This document shows, piece by piece, positions 34,397 through 42,732 of a stretch of DNA of 64,000 nt; position 1 is the stretch's first letter; each line of letters begins with the position of its first letter. The notes beneath the pieces are model-generated. The model was not told the origin of the DNA and searched no databases. It was given only the letters and a program-made list of their open reading frames with translations. This stretch comes from Pseudomonadota bacterium (GTDB lineage Bacteria; Pseudomonadota; Alphaproteobacteria; Dongiales; Dongiaceae), in assembly GCA_016183985.1 (NCBI GenBank), contig JACPDN010000006.1, positions 1,240,001-1,304,000 of the forward strand, read 5' to 3'. The position numbers and the translations under genes are program-made.

Positions 34397-35821
34397 TTGT
34401 CTGACGCAGGCAGCGCATCGATCGGTTCACTGACTGGCGTGCAAGGTGGGGATTCCCGCTTCCGCCTCGTCGTTGAAGCCTCTCCCAGCGCCATGATCAT
34501 GGTGAATGCGGCCGGCCGTATCGAGATGGTGAACATCCAGGCCGAGCGCGTCTTTGGCTATGCCCGCACGGAAATGGTCGGCCAGCCGGTCGAGATGCTG
34601 CTGCCGGAACGCATGCGGGGCCATCACCCTGCTTTGCGCGGCGCCTTTTTCGGAGATCCGCAATCGCGCCCCATGGGGATCGGCCGCGAACTCTTCGCCC
34701 GCCGCAAGGATGGCAGCGAATTCCCCGTCGAAATCGGCCTCAACCCCATCGATACCAGCGAAGGCACGATGGTGCTCTCCGCCATCGTCGACATTTCGGA
34801 GCGCAAACGCTCGGAAGAGCGTTTCCGCCTGGTGGTCGAAGCAGCACCCAATGCCATGGTGATGATCAATGCCCGGGGCGAGATCGAAATGGTCAACGCC
34901 CAGGCCGAGCGCGTCTTCGGCTATACCCGCGCCGAACTGCTCGGCCGGCCGGTCGAGATGCTGGTCCCCGAACGCTTCCGCGGCCATCATCCGGCCTTGC
35001 GCAATTCCTTCAGCGGGTCGGCCGAAGCAAGGTCCATGGGCGCGGGTCGCGACCTCTTCGCCTTGCGCAAGGACGGCAGCGAATTTCCGGTCGAGATCGG
35101 CCTCAACCCGATCGAAACCGAAGACGGCGTCATGGTGCTCTCCGCCATCGTCGATATTTCCGACCGCAAACAGAAGGAATACCGCATCGAGCAGGCCCTG
35201 AAGGAAAAGGATCTGTTGCTCGGCGAAATCCACCACCGGGTCAAAAATAACCTGCAGATCGTCCACAGCTTGCTCGATTTGCAATCGGGCCAGATCTCGG
35301 ACCAGGCCGTGCTGGCGATGCTGCGTGACGCCCAGAACCGCGTCCACTCCATGGCGTTGATCCACCAGACGCTCTATCAGTCGCAGGATTTTGCCAAGGT
35401 CGATTTCGGCACTTTCCTCGACAGTTTCGTGCCGGTGCTCATCTCTTCCTATGCGCTCCACGGCAACAACATCGCCCTCGATATATCGACGCAGGGAGTG
35501 GCATTGCCGATCAACACCGCGGTGCCCTGCGGCCTGATTGTCAACGAACTCGTCTCAAATGCGTTGAAACATGCCTTTCCGGATGGCCAGCAAGGCAAGA
35601 TTCTGCTTGAACTCCGCGCTGTCGATGATCGTAATCTTGTCCTATCCGTCAGCGATGACGGGGTGGGCCTGCCGCCCGATCTCGACGCCAGGATGGCCGG
35701 GTCGCTGGGCCTGCAACTGGTATCGACGCTCGGTGCGCAATTGCGCGGCAAGCTCGACATACATCACGGTCAGCCGACGCGTTTCATGTTGCATTTTCCG
35801 CACCCGGACGGGGGAAGGTGA
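34397..35821 (+). CDS. Sensor histidine kinase with two duplicated PAS domains (HisKA_2 type)
   Basis: The 474-residue soluble kinase has two tandem PAS domains that are clear duplicates of each other, each repeat 121 residues. Next come a HisKA_2 phosphoacceptor region (GEIHHRVKNNLQIVHSLLDL) and an HATPase domain (NELVSNALKHAFP; SDDGVGLPP). No membrane helix is present. The TTG at 34397 has GGAG seven bases upstream; 34379 is an alternative TTG. Its stop is five bases before the ATG of the next gene, a REC-PAS-histidine kinase, so the two likely form a phosphorelay. Confidence 0.9.
   Translation: MSDAGSASIGSLTGVQGGDSRFRLVVEASPSAMIMVNAAGRIEMVNIQAERVFGYARTEMVGQPVEMLLPERMRGHHPALRGAFFGDPQSRPMGIGRELFARRKDGSEFPVEIGLNPIDTSEGTMVLSAIVDISERKRSEERFRLVVEAAPNAMVMINARGEIEMVNAQAERVFGYTRAELLGRPVEMLVPERFRGHHPALRNSFSGSAEARSMGAGRDLFALRKDGSEFPVEIGLNPIETEDGVMVLSAIVDISDRKQKEYRIEQALKEKDLLLGEIHHRVKNNLQIVHSLLDLQSGQISDQAVLAMLRDAQNRVHSMALIHQTLYQSQDFAKVDFGTFLDSFVPVLISSYALHGNNIALDISTQGVALPINTAVPCGLIVNELVSNALKHAFPDGQQGKILLELRAVDDRNLVLSVSDDGVGLPPDLDARMAGSLGLQLVSTLGAQLRGKLDIHHGQPTRFMLHFPHPDGGR
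34460..35170 (+). repeat. In-gene tandem duplication encoding two PAS domains
   Basis: The unit is 363 bp (121 codons), copy 1 from 34460 and copy 2 from 34823. Blocks such as AERVFGY, MVLSAIVDIS and GSEFPVEIGLNPI are the same in both copies at matching positions. Confidence 0.85.
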
Positions 35822-35826
35822 ACCGA

Positions 35827-38139
35827 ATGAATGCACCGCGGGTCATGGTGGTCGAAGACGAGCGTATCGTGGCGCTCAACCTGTGCCGCGCCCTCAACCG
35901 CCTCGGCTACAATGCCTCGACGGTGGTTTCCAGCGGCGAAGAGGCGTTGCGCAGCATCGACGAAGTGAAGCCGGATGTCGTCCTGATGGACATCCACATC
36001 GAAGGCGACATAGACGGCATCGAGACGGCCGCCCGCATCCCGGCCAACATGATGTTGCCGGTCATCTACCTCACCGCCTATTCCGAGGATGCGACGCTGG
36101 AACGGGCGCGGCGCACCCGGCCATATGGCTATCTGGTAAAGCCCTTCTCGGAACGCGAGCTGCATGCCACCATCACCATGGCCCTGCAGCGACGCGAAAG
36201 CGATGTCGCTGTCCGCCAGAGCGAAGAACGGCTGCGCCTCGCCTTGGCCGCCGCCGAACTCGGCTCTTGGGAGATCGAACCCGATACCGGCCGCATCTAT
36301 TGCAAGGATTACGCCGGCTGGCTGACCGACACGGCACCTCGCCTCATTGCCGAGAGTTTTCGCGACTTTCTGCCGACCGTCCACGCGACCGACCAGCCTT
36401 TGGTCGCGGAAGCCTTTGGCGTCGTGACGACCCAGGCTGAATTGTGCGAGGTCGAATTCCGCCGCGACGACGTTGCCGGCAACACCCGCTGGTTCCGCGT
36501 CATCGGCAAGACGTTTACCGGCGAAATTGATCGGCGGCGGCGGCTGCTCGGCGTCGTGCGCGATATCACCACGCTCAAGGAGACCGAAGAGGAACAGCGG
36601 CATTCCGCGCAGAATTACCGCGAGCTCATTTCCACCATCAACGGCGTCATCTGGGAATCGGACCTGCAGCGCGACGTTCTCACTTATGTCAGCGACAGCG
36701 CCGAACGCGTGCTGGGCTACAGCGCCTCGGAATGGCTGACGACGCCGATGTTCTGGGAAAGCCGGCTTCATCCGGACGACCGTGCGCAGGTCATCGCGCA
36801 ATATCGCCTCGGCATCAAGGCGGGCCAATCCTATGAAGCCACCTATCGCATGATTGATGCCCGCGGCGACATCGTCTGGGTGCATGAGATCGTTTCGATC
36901 ATCGCGCTCCAGGGCCGGCCCACCTTGGTGCGCGGCGTCATGGTCGATATTAGCAGCCTGAAACGGGCGGAGATGGAGATCGAAGCGGCGAATGTTCGCC
37001 TGGCCGAAAGCGAGAAGCGCCTGGCGACCATTCTCGACACCGCCGCCGTCGGCATTCTCACCGTCGACGATCACATGCGGATCATTTCGTTCAATCGCGA
37101 AGCAGAGAAGATTTTCGGCCACAATGCCGCCGCCATGATCGGCACGACCCTCGACCGGCTGATCCCACCGGCTCAGATCTACGATCATCAGCAACAGATG
37201 CGTCAGTTCCTGAAGACCGGACGTGCCAGCCGCGATATGGGTGATTGGCGCGATGTTGCGGGTGTCGCCAGCGACGGCCGTATCGTACCTCTTGCTGTAA
37301 TCATCTCGCGGGTGGAGGTCGCCGGCAAGGTCACCATGACCGCGATCATGCGCGATATGACGGAAGCTCAGAAGGCCGAAGGCGATTTGCGCCAGTTGCT
37401 CGCCGAACGGGAACTCGCCGTGGAACGTGCCGAAGAAGCCAATCGCGCCAAGTCGAGTTTCCTTGCCGTCATGAGCCACGAATTGCGCACGCCGCTCAAT
37501 GCCATCATTGGCTTTTCCGAGTTGATGGCGCGGGAATTGCTGGGGCCGCTCGGCAACACGACCTACCGGCAATATATCGAGGATATCCATCAGAGCGGCC
37601 AGCTGTTGCTGGAGCATGTCAACGGCATCCTCGATTTGTCTCGCATCGAATCCGGCAAGCACGACCTCGAGATCGAGCGTGTCACGCTGGCGGATGCCTG
37701 GGCCTATGTCGGCAACAGCCTGTCCGCGCTGGCCGCTGCCAAGGGCATCGTGGTCAGCGTTCTTGATCCGATAGACCGGCCCGCTTTTGCCGGCGAAATC
37801 AAATCGGTCGCCCAGATCCTGAGCAACCTGGTCTCCAACAGCATCAAGTTCACGCCGGCTGGCGGGCGGATCGAGATCGGCACGCAGGATCGCGCCGAAG
37901 GCCCTGCCTTCTTTGTGCGCGACACCGGCCGCGGCATTCCCGGCGACCGCTTGACCGACGTTCTCAAGCCTTTCGTGCAGATATCCGACGCCTTCACACG
38001 CGACACCGGCGGTGTCGGTTTAGGCCTGGCCATCTGCAAATCCCATGTCGAAGCGATGTCGGGACATATCGACGTCGACAGCGAACTCGGCAAAGGTACA
38101 ACCGTCACCATCACCCTGCCCCGCTGGCTGACGAACTGA
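35827..38139 (+). CDS. Response regulator-PAS-histidine kinase (N-terminal REC hybrid)
   Basis: The 770-residue protein opens with a receiver domain (about 1-125; MVVEDE, phospho-acceptor Asp55 in LMDIHIEGD, switch Lys in YLVKPF). Three PAS regions follow (about 140-250, 260-380 and 395-515), then HisKA with His551 in VMSHELRTPLNAIIGFSELM and an HATPase domain (LVSNSIKFTP; RDTGRGIPG; GGVGLGLAICKSHVEAM). No membrane segment or output domain is visible. The start uses a GGGGGAAGG site eight bases upstream. Input probably comes from the kinase encoded just upstream. Confidence 0.92.
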   Translation: MNAPRVMVVEDERIVALNLCRALNRLGYNASTVVSSGEEALRSIDEVKPDVVLMDIHIEGDIDGIETAARIPANMMLPVIYLTAYSEDATLERARRTRPYGYLVKPFSERELHATITMALQRRESDVAVRQSEERLRLALAAAELGSWEIEPDTGRIYCKDYAGWLTDTAPRLIAESFRDFLPTVHATDQPLVAEAFGVVTTQAELCEVEFRRDDVAGNTRWFRVIGKTFTGEIDRRRRLLGVVRDITTLKETEEEQRHSAQNYRELISTINGVIWESDLQRDVLTYVSDSAERVLGYSASEWLTTPMFWESRLHPDDRAQVIAQYRLGIKAGQSYEATYRMIDARGDIVWVHEIVSIIALQGRPTLVRGVMVDISSLKRAEMEIEAANVRLAESEKRLATILDTAAVGILTVDDHMRIISFNREAEKIFGHNAAAMIGTTLDRLIPPAQIYDHQQQMRQFLKTGRASRDMGDWRDVAGVASDGRIVPLAVIISRVEVAGKVTMTAIMRDMTEAQKAEGDLRQLLAERELAVERAEEANRAKSSFLAVMSHELRTPLNAIIGFSELMARELLGPLGNTTYRQYIEDIHQSGQLLLEHVNGILDLSRIESGKHDLEIERVTLADAWAYVGNSLSALAAAKGIVVSVLDPIDRPAFAGEIKSVAQILSNLVSNSIKFTPAGGRIEIGTQDRAEGPAFFVRDTGRGIPGDRLTDVLKPFVQISDAFTRDTGGVGLGLAICKSHVEAMSGHIDVDSELGKGTTVTITLPRWLTN

Positions 38140-38168
38140 GCCGGTCGAAACAGTCGCACAGCAACCCT

Positions 38169-39476
38169 TCAATGCTCCGATTTCGCCACGCGCAATTCGT
38201 GGGCGAGGCGCATCTTTGCGATCATCGTGAAGAACGGGCCAGTCGGAACCCAGCTTGGCCTTTCTTGGCGGAGTGCACTCTCGACGAGGGGCGATGTCTC
38301 GCCGCTGGCATGCTCGGCCATCAGCTTGCCGAGTAGCGTGCCGCGCGCGAGGCCGGCGCCGTTATAGCAACCGGCGGCAAACACACCCTGCGACAATTCC
38401 TCGAACACGAAGCTCCAATTGCGGCTGGCGCACATATGCCCGGACCAGGTGAATTCGATGGCATCTTTAGGCAGGAACGGGAAACGGTGCGCCAAGCCCA
38501 TTTCATGCCATGCGCGGCGCTTGGCCAGCATGGTGGCGCTGATGCCATCCGGTTCATATTCCGCCGTGTTGCGCATCAGGATGCGCCGGTCACTGGTGAG
38601 GCGCACGGTGGCGCCACCTTCGATCGGACAAAGCCCGCCCCAGGGTGCTGCGCGACCGATCGCGTCTTCCTCCGATGGCGTCAGCGGCCGGGTCAGACTG
38701 GCCGTGAGCGAGATCGGAAACACCCGCCCCTGTTTCAGCCCGAGACGTGGCATGAAGGCATTGAGACCGACGATCACCCGCTCAGCGCGGATATGACCAT
38801 CACGCAAAGCAACGGTGGCGCCACCGCCCGGTTCGTGAACGATCTTCACCGCCTCGGTGTTTTCATAGGCCTCTACACTTGCCGGCAGCGTGTCGATAAG
38901 GCCCTTGGCAAAGCGCGCCGGCTGCAGCAATGCGTTGCCGCCGCCGAGCCACAGGCCATGATTATAGAAGCTGATGCCGAGCCGGCTTTTAAGCGCCGCT
39001 GCGTCGAGAATCTTGGCGTCGCCGCCCAGCTCGTTGATCGCCTTGGCACGTTCTTCGAGCCCCTTGAATTTCGGCCGTTCGCGCACCGCGAAGATATAGC
39101 CGTTGGGGTCGTAATCGCAGTCGATCTTGAGCTCGGTGACGAGGCGCTTCACTTCGGCGCCGGCCGCCCGATGGATCTCGGCCTGCGCAAGATACGCAGC
39201 ACGGCTGGACGGTTTGTCGAGTTCGCCCGCTCCGGGCATTTCGCGGCTGACGGCGAAGCCCGAATTGCGCCCGCTGGCACCCTGCCCCAGCTTCCTGCGG
39301 TCGATGAGGATGATGCGGTCGCTGGGATGCAGTTCCGCAATCCGCCGCGCTGCCGCCAGGCCCGTGAAGCCGCCGCCGATCACCAGCCAATCCGTTTTGA
39401 TATTGCCGGCCAGCGCCGGGAACGCCTTGTAGTCTCCGGCGAGGGCTACCCAGCCGCTGCGATCCGTCACCTGCAT
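38169..39476 (-). CDS. FAD-dependent oxidoreductase (DAO family, PuuB-like)
   Basis: The 435-residue flavoprotein has TDWLVIGGGFTGLAAARRIAEL and the DAO-family loop GQGASGRNSGFAVS where FAD often attaches. Its C-terminal FAD contact is GCYNGAGLARGTLLGKLM. The pattern is closest to gamma-glutamylputrescine oxidase and related amine oxidases; substrate unknown. ATG 39476 has AAAGG seven bases upstream; ATG 39482 overlaps the upstream stop. It is translationally coupled to the YbaK-like gene. Confidence 0.87.
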   Translation of the reverse strand: MQVTDRSGWVALAGDYKAFPALAGNIKTDWLVIGGGFTGLAAARRIAELHPSDRIILIDRRKLGQGASGRNSGFAVSREMPGAGELDKPSSRAAYLAQAEIHRAAGAEVKRLVTELKIDCDYDPNGYIFAVRERPKFKGLEERAKAINELGGDAKILDAAALKSRLGISFYNHGLWLGGGNALLQPARFAKGLIDTLPASVEAYENTEAVKIVHEPGGGATVALRDGHIRAERVIVGLNAFMPRLGLKQGRVFPISLTASLTRPLTPSEEDAIGRAAPWGGLCPIEGGATVRLTSDRRILMRNTAEYEPDGISATMLAKRRAWHEMGLAHRFPFLPKDAIEFTWSGHMCASRNWSFVFEELSQGVFAAGCYNGAGLARGTLLGKLMAEHASGETSPLVESALRQERPSWVPTGPFFTMIAKMRLAHELRVAKSEH

Positions 39477-39478
39477 GA

Positions 39479-39946
39479 TCATGCCTTTACATCGGCCACC
39501 TGGCCGCCGGTGACGCCGACCAGTTCGGCCGGCGTCAGGCGGAAGACGGCATTGGGCGCGCCGGCGGCGGCCCATATCTCGGGGAATTGCTGCAGATCGG
39601 CATCGATCAGCAAAGTGACGGCACCCGTATGCCCAACCGGCGCCACGCCACCGATGGCAAAGCCGGTCTCGGCCCGCACGAAATCGGCATCCGCCTTGCC
39701 GATCTTCTCGCCGATCAATTGGCTGAGCTTCTTCTCATCGACCCGGTTGGTGCCCGACGCGATCACCAGCACCGCCTTGCCGCTGTCCTTCGCCTTGAAG
39801 ACCAGCGATTTGGCGATCTGCGCTTGGGTGCAGCCGATCGCTGCCGCGGCCTCCGCCGAGGTGCGGGTCGAGGCGTCGAATTCCCTGATCTCCGCGTTCA
39901 AGCCCGCAGCCGTCAGGGCGCTGCGCACCCGCTCGACGCTGCTCAC
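39479..39946 (-). CDS. YbaK/EbsC-type aminoacyl-tRNA deacylase
   Basis: The 155-residue single-domain protein removes mischarged amino acids from tRNA (Cys-tRNA-Pro in YbaK). Family marks are SAEAAAAIGCTQAQIAKSLVFK with the conserved Lys, TNRVDEKKLSQLIG and GFAIGGVAPVGH. It overlaps proC by four bases upstream and abuts the FAD oxidoreductase downstream, so all three are one operon. Confidence 0.9.
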   Translation of the reverse strand: MSSVERVRSALTAAGLNAEIREFDASTRTSAEAAAAIGCTQAQIAKSLVFKAKDSGKAVLVIASGTNRVDEKKLSQLIGEKIGKADADFVRAETGFAIGGVAPVGHTGAVTLLIDADLQQFPEIWAAAGAPNAVFRLTPAELVGVTGGQVADVKA

Positions 39947-40770
39947 CCCGCCAATTCCTTCGACCGGCGCGTTGCAGCGGCGATGGCGCGGTTCATCAGC
40001 GGCTGGATGCCGTCATCGGCCATCAGTACATTGATCGCTTCAAGGGTGGTGCCCTTGGGGCTCATCACCGCCTGGCGCAGGGCCGTTGCCGATTCTGAGG
40101 ATTGGTAGGCAAGCTCACCTGAGCCGCAGACGGTCGAACGCGCCAGCTGCATCGCGAGATCGGCCGGCAGGCCGTTGACGCGCCCAGCTTCGGCCAGCGC
40201 CTCGATGAGGAGGAACACATAGGCCGGACCGCCGCCGGAGACGGCCGTCACCTGGTTCAAGAGCTGCTCGTCATCGATCCAGGCCACCTCGCCCACGGCC
40301 GACAGAAGCTGGCCGCAGAGATCCAGGATATTGGCCGGCACGCAGCTGTCGCGGCAGATCACCGTCATGCCGCGGCTGACGGCCGCCGGCGTGTTCGGCA
40401 TCGAGCGCACGATGAGCGCGTTCTCGCCCAGCATGCGCTTGAAATAGGCGACCGTCTTGCCGGCCGCGATCGAGAGATAGGTGGTGTGGGGGCCGGCGTA
40501 TTTTTTGTAATGCGCCAGCGCCTCATCCATGAATTGCGGCTTCACCGCGAGGAGAATGATGGCGGGCTTGAGGTCTGCCGGCAATTGATCGGGAGAGGTG
40601 AGGATATGGACGCCGGCAGCCTTGACGTCGTCGAGGTCTTTGGGGACGAGATCCACCACATAGACCGATTTCGCAGCGACCCCTTGCTTCAGCCAGCCCC
40701 GGAGCAGCGCGCCGCCCATCTTGCCGCAGCCGACGAGCAGCAGCGCGCCCGGTAATTCAAGTTTCGCCAT
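39943..40770 (-). CDS. proC: Pyrroline-5-carboxylate reductase
   Basis: The 275-residue enzyme carries out the last step of proline synthesis with NAD(P)H. The dinucleotide-binding motif is LLVGCGKMGGALLRGW at the N-terminus. ILLAVKPQ, RSMPNTPAAV and the signature GGGPAYVFLLIEALAEAG are all present. The final stretch AVMSPKGTTLEAINVL is typical. It is first in a minus-strand operon with the YbaK-like gene (four-base overlap). Confidence 0.95.
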   Translation of the reverse strand: MAKLELPGALLLVGCGKMGGALLRGWLKQGVAAKSVYVVDLVPKDLDDVKAAGVHILTSPDQLPADLKPAIILLAVKPQFMDEALAHYKKYAGPHTTYLSIAAGKTVAYFKRMLGENALIVRSMPNTPAAVSRGMTVICRDSCVPANILDLCGQLLSAVGEVAWIDDEQLLNQVTAVSGGGPAYVFLLIEALAEAGRVNGLPADLAMQLARSTVCGSGELAYQSSESATALRQAVMSPKGTTLEAINVLMADDGIQPLMNRAIAAATRRSKELAG

Positions 40771-40812
40771 GTCATCCCCGCCCGTTTTGTCTTCTTTCGG
40801 GCGGTGATGAAA

Positions 40813-41316
40813 TCAGGCCGTGCCGACTGTGTCGAGCAGCGCCGCTTCGACCGCCTCCTGCGGTTTCTTACCGCCCCACAGCAGGAATTGGAAGGCGGGG
40901 TAGAAGCGCTCGCATTCGTTGATCGCCGCCTCCATCAGGTCTTCCAGCTGCTCGGCCGAAACGCCGGCCGTGCCGCGCAGCAGGATGGTGTGGCGAAACA
41001 TGGGGGCAAGCTCCTCCGAGCACAGATCGAAATGACCCAGCCACAGGCGCTCGTTGATATAGCTCAGCAATTCGGCAACCTGGGCGCGCTTCCCCGCCGT
41101 GATCTTGGTATCGAAGAGGCACGAGAAATAAAGCGCCCCCAGATCTTCCTGCCAGACGAAGAACATGCGGTATTCGCACCACTGGCCGGTGAATTCGACG
41201 ATCATCTCCTCGTCGGTCGAACGATCGTAGCGCCATTCATTGGCGTTGACCAATTCTTCCATCATGTCGAGGGGGTTAGACGTCGGGGCCAGGGTCGATT
41301 CGTGGTTCAATTGCAT
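40813..41316 (-). CDS. YbjN-domain protein
   Basis: The 167-residue cytosolic protein has a YbjN / type III secretion chaperone-like fold: DMMEELVNANEWRYDRST, then EYRMFFVWQEDLGALYFSC, AELLSYINERLWLGHFDL and a C-terminal YPAFQFLLWGGKKP. That last motif is conserved in alphaproteobacterial homologues. Function is not established. The ATG at 41316 is preferred, because the longer upstream frame is Ala/Arg/Pro-rich and not protein-like. Confidence 0.85.
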   Translation of the reverse strand: MQLNHESTLAPTSNPLDMMEELVNANEWRYDRSTDEEMIVEFTGQWCEYRMFFVWQEDLGALYFSCLFDTKITAGKRAQVAELLSYINERLWLGHFDLCSEELAPMFRHTILLRGTAGVSAEQLEDLMEAAINECERFYPAFQFLLWGGKKPQEAVEAALLDTVGTA

Positions 41317-41540
41317 CGGAAGCGCCCTCCATGCGGGTGACTGCCGGGCTGGCCCGGCCGTCCGTGATCGACCAGCATTCGCTGCCGTTGGAGCCGCCAC
41401 TCATGGGGTGCGCGACCCCTAAGGCTTGATGGGATTGGTTAATTTCCCACCACATTTAGAGTCGCAAATTTACCGGTGCAGTGCAAGAGACATTTACGAA
41501 GTTTAATGCGCCTGTCGCATTTCGAGTACCGGAATCACCC

Positions 41541-41568
41541 GCTAAACGTTTAGCTAATCGTTTAGCTC
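41541..41568. promoter_or_regulatory. 14-bp palindrome plus a third half-site upstream of the YbjN gene
   Basis: GCTAAACGTTTAGC (41541-41554) is a perfect palindrome with a central CG, and CGTTTAGCT recurs 12 bases further on (41559-41567). This shape suits a LacI-type repressor, but no such regulator is in the window. It lies between the ubiK-like stop and the YbjN gene on the minus strand. Confidence 0.45.
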
Positions 41569-41577
41569 AGCCCCATT

Positions 41578-41838
41578 TTACCCCTGGCCCCTTTCGGCCA
41601 GTTTGGCCTCGATCTCCTGGAGGCGCCGCTCGAGCTTGATCTGCTCCTCGCGCGCCGCTTGGGCCACCGACTTCATGGTCTCGAATTCCTCGCGGCTCAC
41701 CAGGTTCATCTTGGAGAGCAGGCGTTCGAGCTGCTGCTGGACCTTGGCCTCGATCTCGGAGCGGAGGCCCGTCAGTGACCCCAGGGCCCCGGTTGCCACC
41801 TTGGCCATGTCGTCGAGAATACGGTTGTCGCTCTGCAT
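41578..41838 (-). CDS. BMFP/UbiK-like accessory factor
   Basis: The 86-residue product has an N-terminal amphipathic helix (RILDDMAKVATGALGSLTGL) and a C-terminal coiled coil (LVSREEFETMKSVAQAAREE onward). This is the layout of UbiK/YqiC, which binds membranes and assists ubiquinone synthesis, and of Brucella BMFP, a membrane-fusogenic protein. It is divergent from lgt. Confidence 0.85.
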   Translation of the reverse strand: MQSDNRILDDMAKVATGALGSLTGLRSEIEAKVQQQLERLLSKMNLVSREEFETMKSVAQAAREEQIKLERRLQEIEAKLAERGQG

Positions 41839-41916
41839 GATCGTCTTACCTCAAGCTTGTGGGCCGTCCCCAGGGGCCTATATAACCGAGCCAACGTCCC
41901 CTGACGAGTGGTGAGA

Positions 41917-42723
41917 ATGTCGCCGGAATCCAACTATTTCATCTTCCCCGAATTCGATCCGGTCGCCATCGCCCTGGGCCCCGTCGTCGTACGCTGGTAT
42001 GCGCTGGCTTATATCTTTGGCATCCTCATCGGCTGGCGCTATATGCTCTACCTCGCCAAGAAGCCGCCGGCGATCGTGAAGCCCAACCATTGCGAGGACA
42101 TGATCACCTGGGCGACGCTCGGCACCATCATCGGCGGGCGCCTCGGCCATGTGCTGCTGTGGGATCCAGGCTATTATTTCAGCCACCCGCTGGAAATCCT
42201 GATGGTCTGGAAAGGTGGCATGGCCTTTCATGGGGGCCTCGTCGGCGTCATCGTGGCGATGATCATCTATAGCCGCCGCGCCGGCATTCCTTTCTTCGCC
42301 CTTTCCGACCTTGCCGCCGCGGCGACGCCGATCGGCTTGGGGCTCGGGCGCTTTGCGAACTTCATCAATGGCGAGCTGGTGGGGCGCAAGACCGACGTTC
42401 CCTGGGCGATGATCTTCCCCCATGTCGACAACCTGCCGCGCCATCCCAGCCAGATCTATGAGGCTCTCACCGAGGGCGTGCTGCTGTTCGCGATTCTCGC
42501 TTTGCTCGCCCACCGGCAGAAGATTCGCGAGCGGCTTGGGACACTTTCCGGCGTGTTCCTCATCGGCTACGCCCTTGCCCGCATGTTCTCGGAAATGTTC
42601 CGCGAACCCGAGACCCTCACCGGCACATTGATCGAAACGACCTGGGGCCAATGGCTTTCGGTGCCGATGCTCGTCTACGGCCTCTATCTGGTCTGGCGCG
42701 GTCGCCGGACGGCAGCAGCCTGA
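41917..42723 (+). CDS. lgt: Prolipoprotein diacylglyceryl transferase
   Basis: The 268-residue inner-membrane enzyme transfers diacylglycerol to the lipobox cysteine of prolipoproteins. Key motifs are GGRLGHVLLWDPGYY, GGMAFHGGLVGV, the signature GRFANFINGELVGR and PRHPSQIYEALTEG. About seven membrane helices are visible. A GTG at 41908 is an alternative start. It leads the lgt-midA-pgeF operon. Confidence 0.96.
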   Translation: MSPESNYFIFPEFDPVAIALGPVVVRWYALAYIFGILIGWRYMLYLAKKPPAIVKPNHCEDMITWATLGTIIGGRLGHVLLWDPGYYFSHPLEILMVWKGGMAFHGGLVGVIVAMIIYSRRAGIPFFALSDLAAAATPIGLGLGRFANFINGELVGRKTDVPWAMIFPHVDNLPRHPSQIYEALTEGVLLFAILALLAHRQKIRERLGTLSGVFLIGYALARMFSEMFREPETLTGTLIETTWGQWLSVPMLVYGLYLVWRGRRTAAA

Positions 42724-42732
42724 CATAAGATC

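Noticed and set aside
34427-35461. Minus-strand frame of 344 codons in the PAS kinase gene
   Set aside because: It appears repetitive only because it is antisense to the duplicated PAS domains.
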